From contig JAFZRP010000071.1 in the NCBI GenBank assembly GCA_017619795.1, forward strand, positions 1-56,693: a DNA stretch of 56,693 bases, read 5' to 3'. Origin of the DNA: Treponema sp. (lineage in GTDB: Bacteria; Spirochaetota; Spirochaetia; Treponematales; Treponemataceae). The stretch's first letter is position 1. Each line of letters starts with the position of its first letter. The position numbers and the translations under genes are program-made. The notes beneath the pieces were generated by a model, which worked only from the letters and a program-made list of their open reading frames with translations, was not told the origin of the DNA and searched no databases. Shown piece by piece: positions 43,927-52,636 of this stretch.

Positions 43927-44743
43927 GGGTCACCTGCAGTTTATTATAGATTTGATGTGTGTAAGTGTGCAGTTTTGTGCCAAAGGCTTTGGAAAGGTTT
44001 TCTTCTGTGAAGATTTCTTCTGTCGGACCAAAAAGAAAGCTTGAGGAACCTGAATCATGGTCGCTGCATGGGCTGAGCAGAGCTAATTTTTTTGCATAGA
44101 GTGCTGCCAGATTTACATCGTGAATAGAAAGAATAATGCCGATGTTTTTTCTTTCTGCAAGCTCTTTCAAAAACTCCAGAAGCTTTGGTTCATAAACAAA
44201 ATCTATGTTGGCAGCGGGTTCATCTAAAAGCATAAAAGCGGGCTGCTGGGCAAGGGCGCGGGCAATTCTAACCTTCTGGAACTCTCCGCCTGAAAGAGCA
44301 TGGATTGTACGGGTTGAAAAATCGGAAAGGCCAAGTTCCTTCAGACATTCCGAGGCAATTTTTTTATCCTCATCAGAATACCAGCCGTTTTTGGAATAAG
44401 CGAATCTTCCCTGAAGAACAAAATCAAAAACTGTGAAATCCCAGGTGGAAAACTCTGCCTGCTGCATATAGGCAATTTTTTTTGCGCGTTCTTTGGCTGA
44501 TAATGAGGAGAGTGGAATAAAACTGTGTGGTTCATTGGATTGCTGGCTTATAAGGACTGAGCCGGAATTGATTTTTAAGTCTTTATCGCTCAGCTGCGAA
44601 AGAACAGAAAGCAGAGTAGATTTTCCGCTTCCATTTGGTCCACACAGGCACACAAAATCACCGGAGAATAAAGAAAAGCTTATATTGTTTAGGACGAGTT
44701 TGTTTTCGTAGCCAGCAGTAAGGTTCTCGCACTTTAATTCCAT
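43916..44743 (-). CDS. ABC transporter ATPase, FecE/iron-siderophore type
   Basis: A 275-residue ATPase with Walker A 'CGPNGSGKSTLL', signature 'LSGGEFQKVRIARAL', Walker B 'FMLLDEPAANIDF' and H-loop 'SIHDV'. The organisation resembles FecE/FepC/BtuD ATPases for iron complexes or cobalamin. No permease or binding-protein gene is adjacent; instead it is coupled to a PH-domain membrane protein. I start at 44743 (MELKCEN) since TATAAT ends six bases upstream; the upstream in-frame ATGs lie in the promoter. Confidence 0.9.
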   Translation of the reverse strand: MELKCENLTAGYENKLVLNNISFSLFSGDFVCLCGPNGSGKSTLLSVLSQLSDKDLKINSGSVLISQQSNEPHSFIPLSSLSAKERAKKIAYMQQAEFSTWDFTVFDFVLQGRFAYSKNGWYSDEDKKIASECLKELGLSDFSTRTIHALSGGEFQKVRIARALAQQPAFMLLDEPAANIDFVYEPKLLEFLKELAERKNIGIILSIHDVNLAALYAKKLALLSPCSDHDSGSSSFLFGPTEEIFTEENLSKAFGTKLHTYTHQIYNKLQVTHEQ

Positions 44744-44749
44744 AGTAAT

Positions 44750-44755
44750 ATTATA
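44750..44755 (-). promoter_or_regulatory. -10 element of the ABC ATPase gene, leaderless spacing
   Basis: Perfect TATAAT on the minus strand, six bases before the ATG at 44743. No clear -35 box. Confidence 0.6.
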
Positions 44756-44818
44756 GTACAAGAACGAAGGATTCTGCTAGCATAGAATGAAAGTTCTATA
44801 GATTATTTAAAAAGCTGA

Positions 44819-45565
44819 CTACTTAAACAACTGAGGGAAGCTGGCGGCTTTTTTTACAGCGTCTTCAAGCGTCATGCCTACGAAAGCCTGAGCACCCAGG
44901 TTGCGTCCACTCTTTTTGTCGTCGATGAAGGCGCCTACTACAATGCCTGGAATTACGCTGTCAGGGTCGTTAGGGGCGTTTGGACCACCTAAATCTGTGC
45001 GGCACCAGCCCGGGTCTGTAAGGTTGATGCAGACATCTGTGCCGTCGAGCTTGCCGGCGAGGTCGGAGGTAACTTTGTCCAAAGCGGCTTTACTTGCGCT
45101 GTAGCCTGCCTGTTCCGGTTCGTTTCGGATTCCACTTGTTGTGTTGATTACACGACCAAAGCCGCGTTCAATCATCTTTGGAATAAAGTGGTAGCAGAGC
45201 ATCATTGGAGCGATTGTGTTGATTACAAAGCTTGTTGAATAATCTTCGGCCGGTGTTTTCCAGTAGTCTGTGCGGTATGCAATCTGAACGGCTGCATCGT
45301 TGAAAAGAATGTCTACCGGCTTTCCGTGTTTTTCTATTTCTGCAATCATTGCTTGTACCTGATTCAGGTCGCTGAGTTCTGCTGCAATGTCGTAAGCTTC
45401 AACACCCATTGCGCGAACTTCTGCGAGCACAGCGGCAGTGTGCTCAAGCGAACGGCTGTGCAAAATAAGATTACAGCCTTTGCCTGCCATAAACTTTGCA
45501 ATTCTATAACCGATTCCACGGTTTGCGCCTGTTACAAGCGCCCATTTTCCTTTTACATCTGTCAT
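44819..45565 (-). CDS. Short-chain dehydrogenase/reductase
   Basis: A 248-residue NAD(P)-dependent oxidoreductase. It has the cofactor motif 'VTGANRGIGYRIAK', the structural 'NDAAVQ' (NNAG equivalent) and the catalytic Ser and 'YSASKAAL' (YxxxK). Last gene of a three-gene oxidoreductase operon; overlaps the epimerase gene by four bases. The substrate is not predictable. Confidence 0.93.
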   Translation of the reverse strand: MTDVKGKWALVTGANRGIGYRIAKFMAGKGCNLILHSRSLEHTAAVLAEVRAMGVEAYDIAAELSDLNQVQAMIAEIEKHGKPVDILFNDAAVQIAYRTDYWKTPAEDYSTSFVINTIAPMMLCYHFIPKMIERGFGRVINTTSGIRNEPEQAGYSASKAALDKVTSDLAGKLDGTDVCINLTDPGWCRTDLGGPNAPNDPDSVIPGIVVGAFIDDKKSGRNLGAQAFVGMTLEDAVKKAASFPQLFK

Positions 45566-46557
45566 TTTGTTTTCTCCACAATTTCATCACACCATTTGTC
45601 AAAATCAGGGTCTTCTACCTGACATTCCGGGTGACTCATTACATATTCAACTGTTTCTCGGATTCCCTGGTCGGCGCGTTTTGTTGCAACAAAGTCCGGG
45701 ACAAGTGCCTTGAGCTTGCTGCAGTCAAAAACTACAGAGTTTGCTTTGTCGCCTATAAGGCTTCCGGTAAAATCATAATCACTATGCGCAGCAAGATAAG
45801 CTGAGGAAACATAAACTGGTTTCAACTCCACTCCAAGTGCCGCAGCAATGCACTGGTAAATCTGGTTCCAGGTTACCGATTCATCACTCATAATCTGAAT
45901 TGCTTCGCCGATTGCGTGAATGTTTCCCATAAGACCAACAAAGCCCTTTGCAAAGTCGGAATTGTGGGTGATTGTCCAAAGGCTTGTTCCGTCGCCGTGA
46001 ATGATAACAGGCTTGCCTTCTTTAATGCGTTTTACAACCTGGTAGCTGCCCTTGTCGCCGTGAACTCCAAGCGGAACACTTCGTTCATCATAAGTGTGGC
46101 TTGGGCGGATTATTGTTACAGGGAACTGCTCGTCGCGGTAGAGCTTCATCAAATAGTCTTCGCAGGCAATTTTGTTGCGGGAATACTCCCAGTAAGGGTT
46201 TGCAAGCGGTGTTTTTTCGCTGATGATGTAGTTGCCGCATGGCTTCTGGTAAGCAGAGGCAGAGCTTATGTACATAAACTGGCGAACTTTGCCTTTGAGC
46301 AGGCGGTAATCACGTTCCAGCTGCGATGGTACAAAACCGATAAAGTCGCACGCAACGTCGAATTGCATGCCTTCGAGTTTTTTGGCAGCTGCGGCTTCGT
46401 CGTTTATGTCTACGGTGATAAAGTGGGCGCCTTTAAGACGTGGGTCGTTATTGCGGTTTCCACGGTTTATAAGATAAAGCTCCCAGCCTTTTTCAAGCAG
46501 CAACTTAGAAATTGCTATGCTTATTGTTCCGGTGCCACCGATGAATAATGCTTTCAT
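45562..46557 (-). CDS. NAD-dependent epimerase/dehydratase family protein
   Basis: A 331-residue extended-SDR protein with the N-terminal 'FIGGTGTISIAISKLL' cofactor motif. The usual catalytic 'YxxxK' is replaced by a nearby 'YSRNKIACEDYL' context, which keeps Tyr-x-x-x-Lys spacing (YSRNK). It resembles the sugar-nucleotide/mRNA-binding CSP41-like branch. AGGAG precedes the ATG. Second gene of the operon starting at 47750. Confidence 0.9.
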   Translation of the reverse strand: MKALFIGGTGTISIAISKLLLEKGWELYLINRGNRNNDPRLKGAHFITVDINDEAAAAKKLEGMQFDVACDFIGFVPSQLERDYRLLKGKVRQFMYISSASAYQKPCGNYIISEKTPLANPYWEYSRNKIACEDYLMKLYRDEQFPVTIIRPSHTYDERSVPLGVHGDKGSYQVVKRIKEGKPVIIHGDGTSLWTITHNSDFAKGFVGLMGNIHAIGEAIQIMSDESVTWNQIYQCIAAALGVELKPVYVSSAYLAAHSDYDFTGSLIGDKANSVVFDCSKLKALVPDFVATKRADQGIRETVEYVMSHPECQVEDPDFDKWCDEIVEKTK

Positions 46558-46565
46558 GTTTTCTC

Positions 46566-47750
46566 CTACAGAGTTGCTTTTGCGGCAATCTTATAAATCT
46601 GAGCAATATCATCAGAAGTCAACTTTACAAAACCGCCGGTTGTCTGCCCGTCTTTAAGACCAAACTTCTTTACGAGGGTAGGAATGTCTTCTTCCTTGGC
46701 ACCAAGCTCTGCAAAATTGATTGGCATGCCAATGCTGCGAAGGAAGAGTCTGAAGCGACGGATTCCTTCGAGAGCGGTTGCTTCTGGGTTTGCAAAATCC
46801 ATTTGAACACCCCAAACGCGGGTTGCCCACTGGCAGAAGCGCATTACATCATGCTTGTAAACAAACTCCATCCAGGCCGGCATAATTACTGCAAGACCGG
46901 CACCGTGAGCGCAGTCGTAAAGACCTGAAAGCTCGTGTTCAATTCCGTGGCTGTTCCAGTCCTGGTCTCGGCCAACACCAACAATATTGTTATGAGCAAC
47001 CATTCCGGCCCACATAATATTTGCGCGTGCTTCATAATCATCTGGATTAGCAATTACCTTTGGAGTTTCGTGAATCATAGCCATAAGTTCACCTTCGCAA
47101 AGGCGGTCTGTCGTTTCTACGTTCTTTGTGTTTGTAAAATAGCGCTCGCAAACATGGGCCATAATATCTGTTGCACCACAGGCTGTCTGGTAAGCAGGAA
47201 GAGTCTGGGTGAGGGCAGGGTTTAAGATAGAAAACTTTGGTCGGAGCATGTCGTTTCCAAAACCGCGTTTAATCATTCCGTCCTTTTTTGTAATTACTGT
47301 GTCAGGAGAACCTTCGCTGCCGGCTGCTGCAATTGTAAGGATTGTTGCAACTGGAAGAGCGGCTTTTGGCTGAGCAATATAGCTGTAAAAATCCCAGAAA
47401 TCACCATCATAACAAACTCCAAGAGCGATTGCCTTTGCGCTGTCTATTACAGAACCGCCGCCAACTGCGAGAATAAAATCAACTCCTTCGCGCTTGCAAA
47501 GATCAATTCCTTCGTAAACTAAATCATCAAGCGGATTAGGATGAACGCCGCCAAGTTCAACAAAATCAACTCCAGCTGCCTTAAGAGAAGCGCGTACACG
47601 ACCGAGCAATCCCGATTTTTCTGCAGATTTACCGCCAAAATGAAGCAGAACCTTACTTCCGCCAAATTCCTTTACAAGCGCACCTGCCTGATTTTCGGTT
47701 TCTTTTCCAAAAACAAATTTTGTCGGACTGTAAAAAGTGAAATTATTCAT
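46566..47750 (-). CDS. Iron-containing alcohol dehydrogenase (YqhD/BDH-like)
   Basis: A 394-residue group III alcohol dehydrogenase. It shows the NAD(P)-binding 'AVGGGSVIDSAKAIA' and the metal-binding His cluster in 'ATDIMAHVCERYF' and 'HGIEHELSGLYDCAHGAGLAV'. It likely reduces short aldehydes with NADPH (YqhD-like). I start at ATG 47750, which has AGGAG seven bases upstream. First gene of an operon with two SDR-type enzymes, together perhaps handling aldehydes or carbonyl stress; divergent from a GGDEF gene. Confidence 0.95.
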   Translation of the reverse strand: MNNFTFYSPTKFVFGKETENQAGALVKEFGGSKVLLHFGGKSAEKSGLLGRVRASLKAAGVDFVELGGVHPNPLDDLVYEGIDLCKREGVDFILAVGGGSVIDSAKAIALGVCYDGDFWDFYSYIAQPKAALPVATILTIAAAGSEGSPDTVITKKDGMIKRGFGNDMLRPKFSILNPALTQTLPAYQTACGATDIMAHVCERYFTNTKNVETTDRLCEGELMAMIHETPKVIANPDDYEARANIMWAGMVAHNNIVGVGRDQDWNSHGIEHELSGLYDCAHGAGLAVIMPAWMEFVYKHDVMRFCQWATRVWGVQMDFANPEATALEGIRRFRLFLRSIGMPINFAELGAKEEDIPTLVKKFGLKDGQTTGGFVKLTSDDIAQIYKIAAKATL

Positions 47751-47874
47751 AATCAAACTCCTGTTTTTTCCTATTTCTTTTACTCTTAAAATATAAACAG
47801 GATTGACGCAAAAATTAGTGCCGATTCTCTACTTTTATGGAATAAATCTATAGAACCTTTCTTAAAGAAAAAAA

Positions 47875-47903
47875 TTGAGGATTTATACAAACAGTGTTAA
47901 AAT
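47875..47903 (+). promoter_or_regulatory. Leaderless promoter of the second GGDEF gene
   Basis: TTGAGG (47875-47880), 17-base spacer, TAAAAT (47898-47903), then seven bases to the ATG at 47911. The predicted first base of the mRNA is at or next to the A of the start codon. Confidence 0.8.
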
Positions 47904-47910
47904 AATTGCT

Positions 47911-49347
47911 ATGGATTTTCAGAAGTTTGTAGACGGTTTTAAATCTATGACCTGTGTTGTCTCTGTAGAAAAGCTTGAAAACGGCGGCTATGGAGCAATT
48001 AAAATTGTTGCGGGTAACAAGGCATATATTGATTCTATTGAAAAGGAATCTCCGAATACTCCAAAAATGCTCACAAACAAATTTGTGCCGAACAGCGATT
48101 ATCAGAATTATTTTCCGAAAGATTTGAATTTTGAAGATTTTTGTTATCGTTGTGCGGTTTTAAAAGAACCAATGCATTCCTACGTACATCCTGAGCGCTA
48201 TGATTTCTGGTTCAACATCATCATGCTGCCGCTTGATGCCGGCGATGAGCATATTGCCTACTGTACTTACACTCAGGAGCTTGCCCAGCAGCCTAATACT
48301 AAAAAAATGTCAAGCATCCCTTATGAAACGGCCTCTGTTGTTCTCAGCTCCTGTATTAAGCTTCATGGTGCAGATGATTATAGAAAATCCATGGGTGAAG
48401 TATTAAACGATATCCGCGATATTTGTGATGCTAATTATGCCTGCATACTTACAATAGATTTCTTTACCAGCAAGTATGATATTCTGTGTGAAGCTCAAAG
48501 AGATGTTACGGAAGCTATGCTGCATAAAGAAAACTGGCTTACTGAAGATTTTTATAACCTTGTCGAATCCTGGGAAAACTGTATTGGCGGAAGCAACTGT
48601 CTGATTCTTAAAAATGAAACTGATATGGAGTTTGTCCGTCAGAAAAATCCTGTCTGGTATGAATCTTTAAAAGAAGCGAGCGTAGGAAGCCTTATTCTTT
48701 TCCCATTAAAGGCGGGCTCTCAGCTTTTAGGCTATTTGTGGTTTGCAAACTTTAATGTTAAGGAAGTTGTTAAGCTTAAGGAAATAGTAGAGCTTGTTTC
48801 GTATTTCTTTGCTTCCGAAATTTCAAATCATCAGCTTTTTGACAGACTTAAATTTGTAAGCACAATGGATATGCTAACCGGTGTTTACAACCGTAACGAA
48901 ATGAACGACAGAGTTACTCAGTTGAGCCTGGATGCTAATCCAAAGAGGAAAAATATCGGGGTAATTTTTGCAGATTTGAACGGCTTGAAAAAATTGAACG
49001 ACAGCTGCGGACATTCAGCTGGAGATTTGCTTTTACAGAATGCGGCAAAAATACTAAAAGAACTTTTCCCGAATGATGAGATTTTCCGTGCTGGTGGAGA
49101 TGAATTTATGGTTCTGATGCGAAATACTACGGAAGAGGTGCTTGCTAAAAAGGAAAAAGAAATAAAAAGGCGGGCAGAAGCAATTCCTAATGTTCATTTT
49201 GCTACAGGAATCTATTTTGATAATGAATGCAACAATATTCATCAGGCTATGAAAATAGCAGACGGCAGAATGTATCAGGATAAAAAGCATTTTTACGAGC
49301 TTCATCCTGAACTCCGCCGTCCAACTGAAGTATTAAGAGAATTTTAA
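47911..49347 (+). CDS. GGDEF diguanylate cyclase with N-terminal sensor region
   Basis: A 478-residue protein with an N-terminal PAS-like part (about 1-130), a GAF-like part (about 140-310) and a C-terminal GGDEF domain (about 320-470) with intact 'RAGGDEFMVLM'. The I-site position reads FPND instead of RxxD, so feedback inhibition is probably lost, unlike the cyclase at 2273. The upstream in-frame TTG at 47875 is the -35 box, so the ATG at 47911 is the start. Convergent with the P83/100 gene with a six-base gap. Confidence 0.93.
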   Translation: MDFQKFVDGFKSMTCVVSVEKLENGGYGAIKIVAGNKAYIDSIEKESPNTPKMLTNKFVPNSDYQNYFPKDLNFEDFCYRCAVLKEPMHSYVHPERYDFWFNIIMLPLDAGDEHIAYCTYTQELAQQPNTKKMSSIPYETASVVLSSCIKLHGADDYRKSMGEVLNDIRDICDANYACILTIDFFTSKYDILCEAQRDVTEAMLHKENWLTEDFYNLVESWENCIGGSNCLILKNETDMEFVRQKNPVWYESLKEASVGSLILFPLKAGSQLLGYLWFANFNVKEVVKLKEIVELVSYFFASEISNHQLFDRLKFVSTMDMLTGVYNRNEMNDRVTQLSLDANPKRKNIGVIFADLNGLKKLNDSCGHSAGDLLLQNAAKILKELFPNDEIFRAGGDEFMVLMRNTTEEVLAKKEKEIKRRAEAIPNVHFATGIYFDNECNNIHQAMKIADGRMYQDKKHFYELHPELRRPTEVLREF

Positions 49348-49353
49348 AATTCC

Positions 49354-50847
49354 TTATTTCGCATTATCATCAATAGGCTGATCGTTTCCAAGTTTCTTTA
49401 CACTGCCGGTGCTCTGCCAAACAGTAGATAAATCACTCAAATTCAAAAGGCAAGGATTTCCTCTGGAATCTGTAACAAGAAGTCCGTAGCCTGTAAGATT
49501 GAGTGGTGTTGAAGCTGTTACGTCTATTGCACTTGTGTCCAGTAAATCAAGAGTTTTGTCGTAAGAAGCAACTCTGTTTGCATTTCCATCCTGAACAATT
49601 ACAAGGAATCTGTCGTTGTAAGGAACTAAATCAGAGCCTTCTGAAAGCAGTTCGTTGCTTTCAACAATTATTTCAAGAGATTCACCGTCAATAAGGCAAA
49701 GCTTTACAGCTGATTTTCCAGAGTTTTCGCCGCAAACAGCAATAAAGGCCTGCGGGTAAGTTACAGTTGTTCCATTCTGAGTGAGAGTAACGTTTGCAAC
49801 TTCAAAAACAGCTTTTCCACGAATCTGTGTCAGTGGTGATTTTGTTATGATGTCGCCGGTTGCAGGATCAACATTCATCAGCCTGTAAAAGCCGGAAGCA
49901 TCCGGACCAAAAAGTCCTGTTTCATATTCAACCGGTTCGCGGGAAAGAACTTCTTCTTTATCCTTTGCGATTGCCTGTCGTTCAGATTGAACTTCGCTTC
50001 GTTTTTTGTCGGCAATCTGCTGCTGTGTTTTGGAAGTTTTTTGAGCTTCACGGGCAGCTTTTCGTTCACCGTTAGCCTTATACTGCGCGGCATCCCGCTG
50101 CGCGTTCTGCGCCTTTCTTGAAGCAGTGTCCATTTCCCGTTCTTTTATATCAGCCATTTTTTCGCGCTCTTTAATTCCCTTGTCAGGTTCCTGGCGCATA
50201 GCTTCAATAACTTTGTCGTCACTGATAGTTGAAGTGTCTACAGGAGCGGCTTCTTCGGTAACATCCTTAAGTGGAATTATAATCTGAGTGTTGCCGGCCC
50301 AGTCTTCCCAGTTAGTGCTCAAGCCTGCTTTTTCTGCAGTGAGATTTTGAATAACCACAGGTTTATAGCGCTCGCTGAAGGTTTCAAGCTGTCCACGGTA
50401 AACTGCATTGTAAACTGTAAGGAAGGTTGCAACTGTCCAGGCATCGTCCCAGGAATAATTGTAAGCAGAAACAAGGAAACCGCTCAAAATGCGGCGTAAG
50501 TTTGTGATATGATCAACACCGGCAGCTTCGCTGAGAACAAAGATGTCGGCGTTTAAAAGAGCATCTTTATCAAGGTTGATTGCGTGAATTACTGAGTACT
50601 TTGCCCCCGGCTGAATTGTACGAGGCTCCTCAATAGCCTGAGAAAGCTCAACACCAAGGCTTGTACCGATTCCAACAATAGCTTCCACAGATTCAATTAC
50701 AGAATGTGGACCTCCGTAGTTTTCAAACTCAACAGAATCGGCAGCGGTAGAACGGATTTCGTCTACATCAACTTCGAGTGCCGCCGCATTAAAAGCAAAA
50801 AAGAGGGCGGCACCAGCAATAAAGATTTTTTTAAGTGTTTTTTCCAT
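49354..50847 (-). CDS. P83/100-family protein
   Basis: A 497-residue exported protein of the spirochaete P83/100 antigen family. Signal peptide ends near 'FNAAALEV'. An N-terminal globular region (about 25-205) is followed by an acidic linker, a long charged coiled coil (about 225-300, rich in Lys, Glu, Gln, Ala) and a C-terminal beta-propeller-like region (about 305-497). Function is unknown; homologues are immunodominant in Borrelia and Treponema. The start codon lies inside a 14-bp inverted repeat and lacks a Shine-Dalgarno sequence. Confidence 0.9.
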   Translation of the reverse strand: MEKTLKKIFIAGAALFFAFNAAALEVDVDEIRSTAADSVEFENYGGPHSVIESVEAIVGIGTSLGVELSQAIEEPRTIQPGAKYSVIHAINLDKDALLNADIFVLSEAAGVDHITNLRRILSGFLVSAYNYSWDDAWTVATFLTVYNAVYRGQLETFSERYKPVVIQNLTAEKAGLSTNWEDWAGNTQIIIPLKDVTEEAAPVDTSTISDDKVIEAMRQEPDKGIKEREKMADIKEREMDTASRKAQNAQRDAAQYKANGERKAAREAQKTSKTQQQIADKKRSEVQSERQAIAKDKEEVLSREPVEYETGLFGPDASGFYRLMNVDPATGDIITKSPLTQIRGKAVFEVANVTLTQNGTTVTYPQAFIAVCGENSGKSAVKLCLIDGESLEIIVESNELLSEGSDLVPYNDRFLVIVQDGNANRVASYDKTLDLLDTSAIDVTASTPLNLTGYGLLVTDSRGNPCLLNLSDLSTVWQSTGSVKKLGNDQPIDDNAK

Positions 50848-50875
50848 AATATGATTATCGGCATATTATGGAAAA
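50840..50875 (-). promoter_or_regulatory. 14-bp perfect inverted repeat over the P83/100 start
   Basis: Arms 50840-50853 (TTTTCCATAATATG) and 50862-50875 (CATATTATGGAAAA) are perfect complements with an 8-base spacer. The start codon (50845-50847) is in one arm. A GATAAT -10 on the minus strand (50854-50859) lies exactly in the spacer, six bases from the ATG. Confidence 0.8.
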
Positions 50876-50879
50876 TAGG

Positions 50880-51734
50880 TTACTCTGTTTTTTCCGGCTC
50901 GTCTTCGGCTGCATTATCATCAGCTTTTTCTTTTTTAGAACCATTTTTCTTTTTGTCCAGAACAACAATTGCGCAGATTGCAACAATAAGAACTATCAAG
51001 GCAATTCGTCCGCGCTTTTCACCCTTAACCTGAGCTCCAAGAGCTTCTTCAAGCTTATCAACAGAATCTATCTGGCCACAGAAAACGCTGTAAACCTTTG
51101 TCTTTCCAAGCTGGTAAGGTTCAAAAGAATCTCCACTCTGCTTTGCAAGAATAGAAAGATAAGGATATTTCTCAACATCAAAATATTCATAAGTAAGGGA
51201 AACGTCACCATCTTCAGGATCATCACGGCCACCGCTTGTGTATTCCATGCCATTCCACTTAAGTCCTAAAAGGCTTTCTGTTTCATCAAAATCGCCGTTC
51301 ATAGGAACTTTTTCCATACCATAATCATCAAGAACAAACTCACCAACCCAAGTCTCTTCCTTAAAATCTTCTGTGAAAAGATAATCCAAAGGCTTATAGG
51401 CATTATATTTTTTTTCTGTGCGTTCCTGCCATTCATAATGAGTCTGACCGTCTTTTTCGTAAGATACAAAATCCTTTACAGTTCTTTTGATTTTGAAAGA
51501 GTCAATCTGGTTATATTCAAGCTCTCCCAGATAGATTTCGTAAAAATCAACTTCACCGCAAACAAGAACAAGCTTTCCTTCGTTTGCCGGATTAATTTTT
51601 CCATCACTTACAACAGTAACTTTTTTAAGGATTTCTGCATTATCAGACTTTCGCTGTTTTATGCTCAAAACTCCTGTTACAATCAAAAGTACCAGAAGTA
51701 CCGCAACAATAATTTTTCCTACTGAGATTTTCAT
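50880..51734 (-). CDS. TMEM43-like membrane protein
   Basis: A 284-residue protein with an N-terminal membrane helix (about 7-24), a large beta-rich domain and a C-terminal membrane helix (about 245-262) followed by a charged Lys/Asp/Glu tail. 'PANEGKLVLVCGEV' and 'YEWQERTEKKYNAYKPL' resemble the TMEM43 family, so this assignment is plausible but not certain. GGAGG precedes the ATG. It ends 33 bases before P83/100 on the same strand. Confidence 0.7.
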   Translation of the reverse strand: MKISVGKIIVAVLLVLLIVTGVLSIKQRKSDNAEILKKVTVVSDGKINPANEGKLVLVCGEVDFYEIYLGELEYNQIDSFKIKRTVKDFVSYEKDGQTHYEWQERTEKKYNAYKPLDYLFTEDFKEETWVGEFVLDDYGMEKVPMNGDFDETESLLGLKWNGMEYTSGGRDDPEDGDVSLTYEYFDVEKYPYLSILAKQSGDSFEPYQLGKTKVYSVFCGQIDSVDKLEEALGAQVKGEKRGRIALIVLIVAICAIVVLDKKKNGSKKEKADDNAAEDEPEKTE

Positions 51735-51833
51735 TTATTCCTCCTAAAAAAACTATAACACAAAGAAATGCATTTGCATATAAAAATATATTTGATGTAT
51801 GACCGAAAAATAATTTTATGCTATTATTGCTCT

Positions 51834-52463
51834 ATGCATTTCGATTCAGTAATTTTAGATATTGATGGTACAATCTGGAACACTACCGGCATTGTAGCAG
51901 AAGCCTGGAATAAGGCAATAGACAAGCTTTATCCTCAGGTGCCGCACGTTACCGCCAAAATCCTGCAGGGACAGTTTGGAAAAACAATGAACGTCATCGC
52001 CGATAACCTTTTTGGCGGCCTTACCGAACAGGAAAAAACAATTCTTATGGAAGAATGCTGCAATCAGGAGCAGCTTGCACTCCACGCAAATACAACAAAC
52101 ATAACGTATTCCGACGTTATCGACACTATAGAAAAGCTTGCCGCTAAGCTTCCGGTTTTCATAGTCAGCAATTGCCAAAAGGGCTACATCGAAGTTGTAA
52201 TAGAAAAAAACGGTATTCAAAAGTGGATTAAGGATTTTGAATGCTACGGCAACAACGGCAAAAACAAAGATGAAAATATCCGTCTGATTATTGAACGCAA
52301 CAACTTAAAGTCTGCTGTTTACGTTGGCGACACTCAAGGCGATTGCGAGGCTTGCAAGAAAGCAGACATTCCGTTTATCTGGGCGTCTTACGGCTTTGGT
52401 ACCGCCGACTCATATTTCGCCAAAATTGATACGTTCGCAGAGTTACTTTCTGTGTTAGAATAA
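51834..52463 (+). CDS. HAD-family phosphatase
   Basis: A 209-residue HAD hydrolase with motif I 'ILDIDGTIWNT', motif II 'IVSNCQKGY', a conserved Lys ('NKDENIRLI') and motif III/IV 'YVGDTQGDCEACKKA'. A helical cap follows motif I, as in phosphoglycolate phosphatase-like enzymes. The substrate is unknown. I start at 51834 since TATTAT lies six bases upstream and the extension upstream is not HAD-like. Confidence 0.9.
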   Translation: MHFDSVILDIDGTIWNTTGIVAEAWNKAIDKLYPQVPHVTAKILQGQFGKTMNVIADNLFGGLTEQEKTILMEECCNQEQLALHANTTNITYSDVIDTIEKLAAKLPVFIVSNCQKGYIEVVIEKNGIQKWIKDFECYGNNGKNKDENIRLIIERNNLKSAVYVGDTQGDCEACKKADIPFIWASYGFGTADSYFAKIDTFAELLSVLE

Positions 52464-52486
52464 GTCTCATTACAGATTAAATGTAT

Positions 52487-52581
52487 GGAAATCAATTACA
52501 TAAATTGTATGGAAAAAATCGCGAGAAGAAGTATCTCGACTGGTAGCGATTTTTTCTGTATAAGTTCAAAAATTGATTTCC
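52487..52581 (+). repeat. Three-tier nested inverted repeat (structured RNA or element)
   Basis: Three stems are nested: outer GGAAATCAATT (52487-52497) with AATTGATTTCC (52571-52581), middle GAAAAAATCGC (52512-52522) with GCGATTTTTTC (52546-52556), and inner GAGA/TCTC (52523-52526 with 52534-52537). The middle arm contains a T6 run and can act as a terminator for the HAD gene. The outer arm has no such role. Confidence 0.8.
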
Positions 52582-52636
52582 GTTGATTAAATCTCGTATT
52601 GATGACTTTTCTACCTCTTTCTGCTATAGTTATTAT

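Noticed and set aside
45916..46548. A 210-codon open frame antisense to the epimerase gene
   Set aside because: Shadow of the real gene on the other strand; no family features and no ribosome-binding site.
47875..47910. In-frame upstream TTG start for the second GGDEF protein
   Set aside because: The TTG is the first triplet of the -35 box; the ATG at 47911 fits the promoter.
52481..52546. A 21-codon open frame (starts MYGNQLHKLYGK) inside the nested palindrome
   Set aside because: No ribosome-binding site, it runs through both stem arms, and the palindrome explains the sequence better.
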